The notes under the pieces were generated by a model, which had not been told where the DNA came from, made no database searches, and saw only the letters and a list, made by a program, of their open reading frames with translations. A DNA stretch of 35,095 nucleotides from NCBI GenBank assembly GCA_947095945.1, contig CAMUQM010000004.1, positions 1 to 35,095 of the forward strand, written 5' to 3'. The stretch comes from an uncultured Prevotella sp. (GTDB taxonomy: Bacteria > Bacteroidota > Bacteroidia > Bacteroidales > Bacteroidaceae). Below, piece by piece: positions 16,373 through 23,902 of the stretch (position 1 is its first letter; every line of letters starts with the position of its first letter). The translations under genes and the position numbers were made by a program.

Positions 16373-18685
16373 ATGGTCAACTTTTATCATTTTTCATTAC
16401 GCTTAGGTGCGTTATTGTTAGTCACTTTGCCTGCCTTCTCTATTGTTAGTGCTCAGGATGACAACAGTAACAAAAAGGATAACGGGAACAAGGAAGAGAG
16501 CAATCGTAACGTGATGTTGAACGCTGCCAGTGCCAACGGTCCACGTGAGATACAGATTGGTCTGCCTTCTGCTGATGTCAATGTGCTTGAGAACGGTTTG
16601 CCGGTTACCTATGCAACCAATCCCCGCAGCGTCAATTCTCTTTGGCGTGGCGATGCCAGTCTGAGTCATCAAGGATTGCTTAAGATTGCTGAGACTGCCA
16701 TTACAACCGGCAATATCGGTTATGCTGTCAACTCTTTTACGCAGTTGGGACAGGATGGTTTTCACGGAACACTCAACTATAAGACGAATCATTTTGGTTT
16801 ACAGGAAATGTCATTGAATATGAATGGCTCTTTTGGAAATGGCTGGTACTACAGCGGAAGCATGTATCAGAACAGCGATCCCGGTACGTTCAAAATCAAG
16901 AGTTCGCAGAACCAGGACCGCACACAGATTTACAAGGCAGCCATCACGAAGCGTTATGCTGGTAACAAAGGTGAACTTACGGCTATGTACAGCTATAGCA
17001 ACAGCCATCCTGTCTATACTTACGCCACACAATCGGCACCGTTTATCTATGTCGGTGACGGTAGTGTGAAGGAATATGGCGACTTCAAGCTCGGTACGAC
17101 ATCCTATCTGCCAGTGGATGCGAACATTACCTATCGGGATATGCGTGACGGTCAGTTGAAGAGTATTTCCCTCTATGATGCCATCGCCAATCGCAGCAGT
17201 CAGATTTCATTGATGAACAACTACGATTTTGGTAATGGACTCTCTTGGAAGGCAATGGCACGCTTTGATCATGGTCATGCAGCTTTGGTTTATCAGACTC
17301 CGATGTCGCTGATTAATACGAAAGCACCAGGTTTTGTCAACAATTATATGCAGTATGGCATTGATGGAAGTCAGTCGCTTTATAATGGTGAGTATGTCCA
17401 GACCCGTATGTCCTGTCTGAACTCTGGCGATATCAACGAATTCCTCTTCACTTCAGAACTTTCAAAGAAGTTCCGCAAATCAACACTGCGTGTAGGTGTC
17501 AACGAGTGGTACTATCACATTGATTATACATCTAATACAACGATGTACGACCAGAGTGTTCCTTCTGATGGAAGCTATGCTGTACGACTCTATGATGCTG
17601 GCAAGCGCACGTCTTTCTTCTATGATTATAACAAGAACGCATCCGAATTCTACCGTGGTCATGAGAACAAGACTGCCCTTTACTTCACCCATGACTGGGA
17701 CATTCTCCCACAGTTGAATCTCTACTATGGTGCTCGTGTTGAGCTTCAGAAACTCAAGGGTGAGAACCTTGCTGTGAAGAATGCAGCTGGTGATTACGTC
17801 GGACGATTTGCTGATTACCATCTCGGTGCTACCACTGCTGACGGCACGAAGATAACCCCTGTGCCATTGGATTACAGCTGGTTCAACTATGACCTCGCCC
17901 TTGCTGCAACCTATAAGGTGAACAAGCATTTTGGACTGACGGGTGATTTCACCTATATCGTTCAGCATCCGAAGTTCGAGGCTTTCTCTCCGGCGACACT
18001 CCCTAACACTGACAAGATTTCTGTTCCTCTCGGGCGTGTAGGTTTTTACTACAATAACTCATGGATGAGCCTCACCTCTCTCTTCTCTTACATCTCAAAG
18101 ACAAACAACAACTCTACGCTTAATCTTCAGCACGGAAGCGAGATTATGGCTGCACCACTTACTTATGACATACAGACCATCGGCTGGACTACCGACGTGG
18201 TTGCCCATCCTGTAAAGGGGCTTGACGTTCACTTCCTCTTCACCTATCAGCGTCCTACATACAAGAAGTATGAAACTTCGGTTACCTTCGCTGATGGATA
18301 TGTCGGCAGTATCAATGCTACTGGCAACATCGTAGCTGAAATTCCAAGAGTGCTCATCGAGTTTGACCCGAGTTATATGGTTACGAAGGACATCAAGCTA
18401 TGGACCAGTTTCCGTTATTTCAGCAAGACCTACGCCAATATCAACGATGCCTACTATTTCAACGGACACTGGGAAACATTCGGAGGTGTGAACTGGCAGG
18501 TTAACAAGCGACTGGCTTTAGGCTGTACAGTAGTGAACTTCCTCAATCAGACAGGTGCCAAGGGTAGTATTGCCGGTGCAGAACTTATTACGAAGGATGA
18601 AGCCAAGAACATCAAGAACCAGCTGATGACAGGTAGCTATCTCCGTCCTTTCACAGTTGAGTTTACCGCTTCTCTCAAGTTCTAA
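16373..18685 (+). CDS. TonB-dependent-receptor-like outer-membrane barrel of the fructan locus
   Basis: A 770-residue exported protein with a signal peptide ending near SIVSAQ (residue 28), followed by a low-complexity Asn/Lys/Glu linker. A short plug-like region (about 45-130: VMLNAASANGPREIQIGLP, then VNVLENGLPV) precedes a long run of alternating aromatic/polar beta strands and a C-terminal phenylalanine (VEFTASLKF), the usual barrel end. It lacks the carboxypeptidase-like N-terminal domain of SusC proteins, and no SusD follows. By position it probably imports fructan oligosaccharides or fructose across the outer membrane. A different cargo cannot be excluded, since the fold is closer to small-ligand receptors. 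It is the first gene behind the shared operator, followed by a six-unit 22-bp array and the GH32 gene. Confidence 0.7.
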   Translation: MVNFYHFSLRLGALLLVTLPAFSIVSAQDDNSNKKDNGNKEESNRNVMLNAASANGPREIQIGLPSADVNVLENGLPVTYATNPRSVNSLWRGDASLSHQGLLKIAETAITTGNIGYAVNSFTQLGQDGFHGTLNYKTNHFGLQEMSLNMNGSFGNGWYYSGSMYQNSDPGTFKIKSSQNQDRTQIYKAAITKRYAGNKGELTAMYSYSNSHPVYTYATQSAPFIYVGDGSVKEYGDFKLGTTSYLPVDANITYRDMRDGQLKSISLYDAIANRSSQISLMNNYDFGNGLSWKAMARFDHGHAALVYQTPMSLINTKAPGFVNNYMQYGIDGSQSLYNGEYVQTRMSCLNSGDINEFLFTSELSKKFRKSTLRVGVNEWYYHIDYTSNTTMYDQSVPSDGSYAVRLYDAGKRTSFFYDYNKNASEFYRGHENKTALYFTHDWDILPQLNLYYGARVELQKLKGENLAVKNAAGDYVGRFADYHLGATTADGTKITPVPLDYSWFNYDLALAATYKVNKHFGLTGDFTYIVQHPKFEAFSPATLPNTDKISVPLGRVGFYYNNSWMSLTSLFSYISKTNNNSTLNLQHGSEIMAAPLTYDIQTIGWTTDVVAHPVKGLDVHFLFTYQRPTYKKYETSVTFADGYVGSINATGNIVAEIPRVLIEFDPSYMVTKDIKLWTSFRYFSKTYANINDAYYFNGHWETFGGVNWQVNKRLALGCTVVNFLNQTGAKGSIAGAELITKDEAKNIKNQLMTGSYLRPFTVEFTASLKF

Positions 18686-18723
18686 GACGTTTGACCGCCC
18701 ATGCTTCTGGGTTATTCGGATTG

Positions 18724-18855
18724 TTACCATGCTTTGGTGACTCTATTACCAAGCACTGGTAACATGCTTACAAAGCGTTTGTAGTATGTGTACAAAGCAT
18801 TTGTAATATGTGTACAAAGCATCTGTAATATAGTTACCAGATACTGGGAATATAT
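18724..18855. repeat. 22-bp palindromic-unit array, family 2, copy D (6 units)
   Basis: Six consecutive units of exactly 22 bp (starts 18724, 18746, 18768, 18790, 18812, 18834). Each is centred on a mini-palindrome: TTACCA-N5-TGGTAA in unit 2, TACAAA-GCG-TTTGTA in unit 3, TACAAA-GCA-TTTGTA in unit 4, with decayed versions in units 1, 5 and 6. Units 4 and 5 agree at 19 of 22 positions. It lies in the 305-bp gap between the barrel and GH32 genes, so it would be transcribed as a row of small hairpins. Confidence 0.8.
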
Positions 18856-18934
18856 GAATAATCAGTTGTTAGCAGGTGGATTGTTGACATCTTGTATTCA
18901 AGAACATATCAGAAATAAGAGCAAAATATTATCC

Positions 18935-18974
18935 GGCATGTTCCATAAGTTCCAATTCCTGACTGGAACATGCC
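18935..18974 (+). promoter_or_regulatory. Perfect 11-bp hairpin just upstream of the GH32 start
   Basis: GGCATGTTCCA (18935-18945) pairs perfectly with TGGAACATGCC (18964-18974). It ends 16 bases before the GH32 ATG at 18991. There is no T-tract, so it is unlikely to be a terminator. It may be an mRNA processing or stability site, or a DNA-binding dyad. Confidence 0.5.
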
Positions 18975-18990
18975 ATAACTAAAAACAGCT

Positions 18991-20886
18991 ATGAACAGAA
19001 AGAATACTATCCTATGTGCTGCATTGGCAGCCCTTTCACTGTCAGCCACTGCACAGACAATGAAGATTACACGTGCTGGTGATACCACCATCGTGAAGAT
19101 TGAGAAGTCGCCGCAGTATCTCATCCTTCCTGTTGAGGAGGAGAAGGACGAGGCGCAGGTGCTCCTTGACAACGGAAAAGCTACCGACACGTGGATGGAT
19201 GTACGGTTGGCACAAGGAAAAACCGACTATTGCGTGCCTTTCAAGCTCAATAAAGGCAGGACTTCCATCGTTAAGATTCTCAACCTGAAGGCTGATGCAC
19301 TGGCACTCAAGAAGGGACAGATGAAACTTTCAAATGTCTGGGATGTGACCAATACCGACTTCTACCGCCCTTCTTACCATCACACTCCTTCGTATGGCTG
19401 GATGAACGACCCTAACGGTATGTTCTACAAGGATGGCGTCTATCACCTCTGCTATCAGTATAATCCATACGGTTCAAAGTGGGGTAACATGCACTGGGGG
19501 CATGCTATCAGCCGTGACCTTATTCATTGGAAAGAGGTGGAACCGACGATTGCACGTGACCCGATGGGACATATCTTCTCAGGAAGTGCTGTTATTGATA
19601 AGGAGGGTACTGCGAAATACGGCAAGGATGCCATTGTTGCCCTTTATACATCAGCCAGTGACAAGAACGGTCAGATACAGTGCATGGCATATAGTACCGA
19701 TGGCGGTTACACCTTCCACAAGTATCCGGGGAATCCAGTCCTTACTCCTTTTGACGGGCTCAAGGATTTCCGCGACCCGAAGGTGTTCTGGTATGCACCG
19801 CTGAAGAAGTGGTATATGATTGTTTCAGCCGACAAGGAGATGCGTTTCTATTCGTCACCTAATCTGCGGGATTGGACTTATGTCAGTGCTTTCGGTCAGG
19901 GATATGGTGCACAGCCTAACCAGTTTGAGTGCCCAGACTTCTTCCAGCTGCTAGTTGATGGAAACCCGAACAAGAAGAAATGGGTGATGATAGTCAACAT
20001 AAATCCAGGCTGTCTCTTCGGCGGAAGTGCTACGGAATACTTCATCGGTGACTTCGATGGGAAGAATTTTGTATGCGACAGTAAGCCATCGGTAGCCAAA
20101 TTCCTCGATTATGGCAAGGACCATTATGCCACTGTAACCTTCTCTGGTGTCCAAGACCGTGTACTGGGTATTGCGTGGATGAGCAACTGGCAGTATGCCA
20201 ATGTTACTCCTATCCGCCAGTATCGTGGTGCCAACACTCTCCCACGTGAGTTCAAACTCTTTACTGGCAAGGACGGACAGATTTACATGTCGTCCAATGT
20301 CGTACCCGAAGTTGCCGGACTGAGAAAGACTTTCAAACGTCTGCCTGACTTGGTTATTACGCAGGGGAAGGATTCAAAGAATCTCTCCTCCAGCAAGGAG
20401 AATGCCTTTGAAATGGAGATGGACGTTACTCCCAGTGATGCTGCCAAGACTGGTTTCATCCTCTACAATGAAAAGGGTGAGAAGGTAAACATCTATTTCG
20501 ATATGAAGGCTGGCAGGCTTGTCATGGACCGAACCGAGAGTGGTAGGACCAAATTCGGTGAGAAGGCTGAAGCCCATAAGATAGAAAAGGAATTCGACCT
20601 GCACGAACACCGTGAGATTAAGGAGTCATTCCGCAAGTTGAATTCAGTCAATTATAAGAACGACTTTGCACTCGGCACATGGGCTCCGTTGAGTCTCTGC
20701 GACTCAAAGACCTATCATCTGGATGTCTTTGTTGACAAGTGTTCAATTGAGATCTTTGTCAATGGCGGTCGTATTGCAATGACTAATCTTGTGTTCCCGA
20801 CGCAGCCATACACATCTGTCAAGTTCTACTCTGATGGCAACAAGGCCGCTTACAGGAATATAAAGGTGAGTGAGCTGAGGCTGTAA
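18991..20886 (+). CDS. GH32 fructanase (exo-levanase/inulinase type)
   Basis: Hydrolyses fructans or sucrose-type bonds to release fructose. A 631-residue exported enzyme with a signal peptide ending SATAQ (residue 22). An N-terminal beta domain follows (about 23-120, the DUF4980-type module seen before Bacteroides GH32 catalytic domains). In the five-blade propeller the nucleophile is in WMNDPNG (Asp140), the transition-state stabiliser in FRDPK (Asp262), and the acid/base in FECPDF (Glu313). A C-terminal beta-sandwich (about 460-631) ends with IEIFVNGG, the GH32C signature. Exo or endo action and linkage preference cannot be read from motifs. It shares the operator at 16206-16260 through the barrel gene, with no clear promoter of its own. 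Confidence 0.92.
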   Translation: MNRKNTILCAALAALSLSATAQTMKITRAGDTTIVKIEKSPQYLILPVEEEKDEAQVLLDNGKATDTWMDVRLAQGKTDYCVPFKLNKGRTSIVKILNLKADALALKKGQMKLSNVWDVTNTDFYRPSYHHTPSYGWMNDPNGMFYKDGVYHLCYQYNPYGSKWGNMHWGHAISRDLIHWKEVEPTIARDPMGHIFSGSAVIDKEGTAKYGKDAIVALYTSASDKNGQIQCMAYSTDGGYTFHKYPGNPVLTPFDGLKDFRDPKVFWYAPLKKWYMIVSADKEMRFYSSPNLRDWTYVSAFGQGYGAQPNQFECPDFFQLLVDGNPNKKKWVMIVNINPGCLFGGSATEYFIGDFDGKNFVCDSKPSVAKFLDYGKDHYATVTFSGVQDRVLGIAWMSNWQYANVTPIRQYRGANTLPREFKLFTGKDGQIYMSSNVVPEVAGLRKTFKRLPDLVITQGKDSKNLSSSKENAFEMEMDVTPSDAAKTGFILYNEKGEKVNIYFDMKAGRLVMDRTESGRTKFGEKAEAHKIEKEFDLHEHREIKESFRKLNSVNYKNDFALGTWAPLSLCDSKTYHLDVFVDKCSIEIFVNGGRIAMTNLVFPTQPYTSVKFYSDGNKAAYRNIKVSELRL

Positions 20887-20949
20887 TTTGCTGATTTTCT
20901 GCTGCGTTGAGGCTTTGGTACTGTCGGGAAGATGACTATGGTCAACCTT

Positions 20950-21006
20950 GTCTTCCTCCCCAGTCCCTGCAACAAGATTTTTGCAAAGGGACTGTAATGG
21001 GAAGAC
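20950..21006 (+). terminator. Long hairpin after the GH32 gene
   Basis: GTCTTCC...CAGTCCCTGCAA pairs with TTGCAAAGGGACTG...GGAAGAC around an 8-base loop, with an internal mismatch. It starts about 65 bases after the GH32 stop. No long T-run follows, so it may be a 3' stabilising structure or a weak terminator before the permease promoter. Confidence 0.5.
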
Positions 21007-21054
21007 TCGTGCAGTGAAGAGGTGAGTAACGCCGCATAAGGGAATGTAACATCT

Positions 21055-21149
21055 CGTTCATTTGTCGCAAGAAAATATCTTTGGGAGACATTTGTTGCGA
21101 TAAATGAACGGAAAGTAATAGTTGTTTTCATTGCTAAATCATAACTTTG
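21055..21149 (+). promoter_or_regulatory. Operator and promoter of the fructose permease/fructokinase genes
   Basis: CGTTCATTTGTCGCAA (21055-21070) and TTGCGATAAATGAACG (21095-21110) are inverse repeats matching at 15 of 16 positions and spanning 56 bp. The -7 element TAACTTTG (21142-21149) begins 31 bp after the right half-site. Half-site sequence, span and distance match the operator at 16206-16260. Confidence 0.75.
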
Positions 21150-21198
21150 CAATCGAAATCAAGACAATCACTTACGCAAAACTAAAAATTTAAAGATT

Positions 21199-22353
21199 AT
21201 GTCGAAAACCAATAAACTCACACTACTGCCCGTAATGCTTTGCTTTTTTGCAATGGGCTTTGTTGACTTAGTGGGTATTGCCTCCAACTACGTAAAGAAC
21301 GACTTGCAGCTGTCGGATTCTACAGCCAATGTCTTTCCGTCCCTTGTTTTCTTCTGGTTCCTTATCTTTTCCGTACCAACAGGTATGTTGATGAATAAGA
21401 TTGGACGTAAAAAGACAGTGCTTATCAGCCTTGTTGTTACCTTATTCTCTCTTCTCTTGCCAATTTTCGGCGAGTCATACGGCTTAATGCTCGTATCGTT
21501 TTCATTGCTTGGAATAGGTAATGCATTGATGCAAACATCGTTGAATCCACTGGTTTCAACGGTGATGAAAGGTGGAAATTTAGCTTCAACACTTACTTTC
21601 GGACAGTTTGTTAAGGCTATAGCATCCTTTATGGCACCTTATCTTGCTATATGGGGAGCGCAGGCAAGCATTCCAGCCTTTGGTCTCGGATGGCGCGTTC
21701 TCTTCCCAATTTATCTGATAATTGGTACAATTGCCACGCTGTTACTCTTCTCAACGCCTATCGAAGAAGAACCTATCGAAGGTAAGGCAAGCTCTTTTAC
21801 CGAATGTTTTAGGCTATTGGGTAAACCTATCGTTCTGCTGAGTTTCTTGGGTATTATGTGCCACGTAGGTATTGATGTAGGAACAAACACCACGGCGCCA
21901 AAGATTCTGATGGAGCGTTTAGGTATGTCATTGAACGATGCAGCCTTTGCAACTTCTCTCTACTTTATCTTCCGTACCATCGGATGTCTGACTGGCTCTT
22001 TCTTCCTTCGTGTAATGAATAACAAGCTATTCTTTATTATTTCGGTTACGATGATGGCGCTTTCAATGTGTGGAATGGCTGTAGGAACGTCAAAGACCGT
22101 ACTTTTTGTAGCGATTGCTCTTGTAGGTTATGGTAACAGCAACGTATTCTCAATGGTCTTTGCACGTGCTTTACAGAGTGTTCCCGACAAGCAGAACGAG
22201 GTGAGCGGACTGATGATTATGGGACTTTTCGGCGGTACAATCTTCCCACTCTTGATGGGTTTTGCCAGCGATGGATTCGGTCAGGTGGGTGCCGTTGTCG
22301 TAATGGCAGTGGGCGTACTCTACCTCTTTTCTTACATTCCAAAGATGAAGTAA
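21199..22353 (+). CDS. MFS sugar permease, probable fructose importer
   Basis: A 384-residue inner-membrane transporter of the FucP/fructose-permease branch of the major facilitator superfamily. About 12 hydrophobic segments are visible. The N-terminus (MLCFFAMGFVDLVGIASNYVKNDLQLSDS) and the loop with KIGRKKTVL (about 67-75) are typical. The second half starts near residue 210 after a polar central loop (EEEPIEGKASSFTECFRLLGKP). Gene context (own operator shared with the GH32 transcript, fructokinase directly downstream) points to fructose released by GH32 in the periplasm as the substrate, matching the Bacteroides BT1758/BT1757 pair. Confidence 0.85.
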   Translation: MSKTNKLTLLPVMLCFFAMGFVDLVGIASNYVKNDLQLSDSTANVFPSLVFFWFLIFSVPTGMLMNKIGRKKTVLISLVVTLFSLLLPIFGESYGLMLVSFSLLGIGNALMQTSLNPLVSTVMKGGNLASTLTFGQFVKAIASFMAPYLAIWGAQASIPAFGLGWRVLFPIYLIIGTIATLLLFSTPIEEEPIEGKASSFTECFRLLGKPIVLLSFLGIMCHVGIDVGTNTTAPKILMERLGMSLNDAAFATSLYFIFRTIGCLTGSFFLRVMNNKLFFIISVTMMALSMCGMAVGTSKTVLFVAIALVGYGNSNVFSMVFARALQSVPDKQNEVSGLMIMGLFGGTIFPLLMGFASDGFGQVGAVVVMAVGVLYLFSYIPKMK

Positions 22354-22360
22354 TGTCATA

Positions 22361-22399
22361 GGCTTATTGGTTTAATGAATCTAATTAGGCTAATAAGCC
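22361..22399. repeat. Hairpin repeat between permease and fructokinase genes
   Basis: GGCTTATT (22361-22368) pairs with AATAAGCC (22392-22399). The TAATAAGCC-type sequence recurs at 6330-6360, so it appears to be a dispersed intergenic repeat rather than a gene-specific site. It could modulate the ratio of permease to kinase. Confidence 0.4.
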
Positions 22400-22433
22400 C
22401 TTCTAAAAATAATAACTGAAAATAGAAAGATAT

Positions 22434-23315
22434 ATGAAACAGTTAATCGTTGGCCTCGGAGAGGCATTGTGGGATTGTCTTCCTGAAGGTAGAAAGTTGG
22501 GTGGTGCACCTGCAAACTTTGCTTATCATACAGGACAGTTTGGGCATGACTCGTTGGCTATTAGTGCTGTCGGAAATGATGCTTTGGGTAAGGAAACACT
22601 CGATGAATTCGATAAAAAAGGTGTAAAATACCTGATGCCAGAGGTGGATTATCAGACAGGAACAGTACAGGTTGAGCTCGATAGTGAGGGTATACCTACC
22701 TATGATATCAAAGAAGGTGTAGCTTGGGATAATATTCCTTTCACTCCTGAAATTGAAGCTGCTGCTAAGAATTGTCGTGCGGTATGCTTTGGCTCACTTG
22801 CACAGCGTAGTAGTGTAAGCCGTCAGACGATACAGAAATTCCTCGAAACAACGCCAAAGGATTGTCTCAAGATATTTGATATCAATCTTCGTCAGAACTT
22901 CTATACAAAGGAGGTTATCACCACTTCGCTCCAGCATGCCAATATCCTCAAGATTAATGATGAGGAACTTGTTACTATCGGTCGTCTTTTCGGTTATCCG
23001 GGTCTTGATATCGAGAATAAGTGTTGGTTGCTTTTAGGAAAGTACAATCTTGATATGCTTGTGCTGACTTGTGGTGTCAACGGTTCGTATGTGTTTGCTC
23101 CAAATCTTAAGTCGTTCCAAGAAACGCCAAAGGTCGATGTTGCTGATACTGTTGGTGCTGGTGACTCTTTCACGGGTGCCTTTACTTCTGCCATCCTTGC
23201 GGGTATGCCTATCACAGATGCTCATAAATTAGCAGTTGATGTCAGTGCATACGTTTGCACGCAGAATGGTGCTATGCCAAAGCTTCCAAAGAAACTACTG
23301 GATAGAATTAAGTAA
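22434..23315 (+). CDS. Fructokinase, PfkB (ribokinase) family
   Basis: Phosphorylates cytoplasmic fructose with ATP, giving fructose-6-phosphate for glycolysis. A 293-residue soluble enzyme, the normal PfkB length. The N-terminal substrate-binding part shows VGLGEALWDCLPEGRKLGGAPANFAYH with the GG hinge (about residues 23-24). The C-terminal signature is DTVGAGDSFTGAF, with catalytic Asp244 and the GAGD anion hole. Gene order after the permease and control by the shared operator support fructose as substrate rather than ribose or another sugar. It is 80 bases downstream of the permease gene and is followed by a strong terminator. Confidence 0.9.
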   Translation: MKQLIVGLGEALWDCLPEGRKLGGAPANFAYHTGQFGHDSLAISAVGNDALGKETLDEFDKKGVKYLMPEVDYQTGTVQVELDSEGIPTYDIKEGVAWDNIPFTPEIEAAAKNCRAVCFGSLAQRSSVSRQTIQKFLETTPKDCLKIFDINLRQNFYTKEVITTSLQHANILKINDEELVTIGRLFGYPGLDIENKCWLLLGKYNLDMLVLTCGVNGSYVFAPNLKSFQETPKVDVADTVGAGDSFTGAFTSAILAGMPITDAHKLAVDVSAYVCTQNGAMPKLPKKLLDRIK

Positions 23316-23423
23316 GCAGTGCCATGCCCCTGAGCTTTATGTTATTTCAGGGTGAGGTAATAAAGATATATCATAATATTCTCAATAGGTTTTAGGAATA
23401 AAGATTTCAGGATGATTTTTAGT

Positions 23424-23475
23424 CTGAATTAATTGCAGAAAGACTCTCTTTCTTCGATTAATTCAGGCTTTTTTG
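23424..23475 (+). terminator. Strong terminator of the permease/fructokinase operon
   Basis: CTGAATTAAT (23424-23433) pairs with ATTAATTCAG (23457-23466). An inner AGAAAGA/TCTTTCT stem extends it, and GCTTTTTT follows. It is about 110 bases after the fructokinase stop. Confidence 0.85.
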
Positions 23476-23547
23476 TGTTCTTTCCTTTATGAGTTTAGTA
23501 TGTATATTATGTTGTTCTTTTCTTTGAAACCCTCATTTCCTTCGAAT

Positions 23548-23635
23548 TATTTTCATGAAAAAAATATTTTTGTTCATGAAAATAAATATTTCTTTTCATG
23601 AAAATAAATCTTTTTCTTTATGAAGATAATTTGCG
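23548..23635. repeat. 22-bp palindromic-unit array, family 3, copy F (4 units)
   Basis: Four units of exactly 22 bp (starts 23548, 23570, 23592, 23614). The first three are centred on TTTTCATGAAAA or TGTTCATGAAAA, while the last is decayed (TTTATGAAGATAATT). The array begins AATTATTTTC and ends with its near inverse GAAGATAATT. It lies about 165 bases upstream of the sulfatase promoter. Confidence 0.75.
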
Positions 23636-23801
23636 AAAGTACCAGAAAAGAGTCTGAAATCAAACTTAGTATAAGATTTAGAAATGCTCCTAATGCTAAT
23701 AAGTAAGGGTTTCATCTGATGTTAGAAAGTAGAATAAAGAGAACGAAAAAGCAGAATAAGGCTGTGTTTGTAGCTACCTTGCCTTATTTACAAAGTTAGT
23801 G

Positions 23802-23832
23802 TTTGTTGTTTCGTTTTTTTTATGTAAGTTTG
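23802..23832 (+). promoter_or_regulatory. Promoter of the sulfatase operon
   Basis: TTTG (23802-23805), then 19 bases, then TAAGTTTG (23825-23832). Good Bacteroidetes -33/-7 pair. Predicted leader about 63 bases. Confidence 0.7.
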
Positions 23833-23902
23833 TATGCTCATTTATGTTTATAGAGTCTAAGACCAAATCCAAGAAATAAAAATACCTAAGTATAACATAG
23901 TT

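Noticed and set aside
17480..17968. 162-residue minus-strand ORF inside the barrel gene
   Set aside because: Shadow of the barrel's coding frame with no independent signals.
18724..18855. Six 22-bp units as plasmid iterons or a replication origin
   Set aside because: No rep gene, DnaA boxes or AT-rich melting region next to it, and it lies within an ordinary chromosomal operon.
18788..18982. 64-residue plus-strand ORF over the 22-bp array
   Set aside because: It reads through the repeats, gives a repetitive peptide, and has no start signals.
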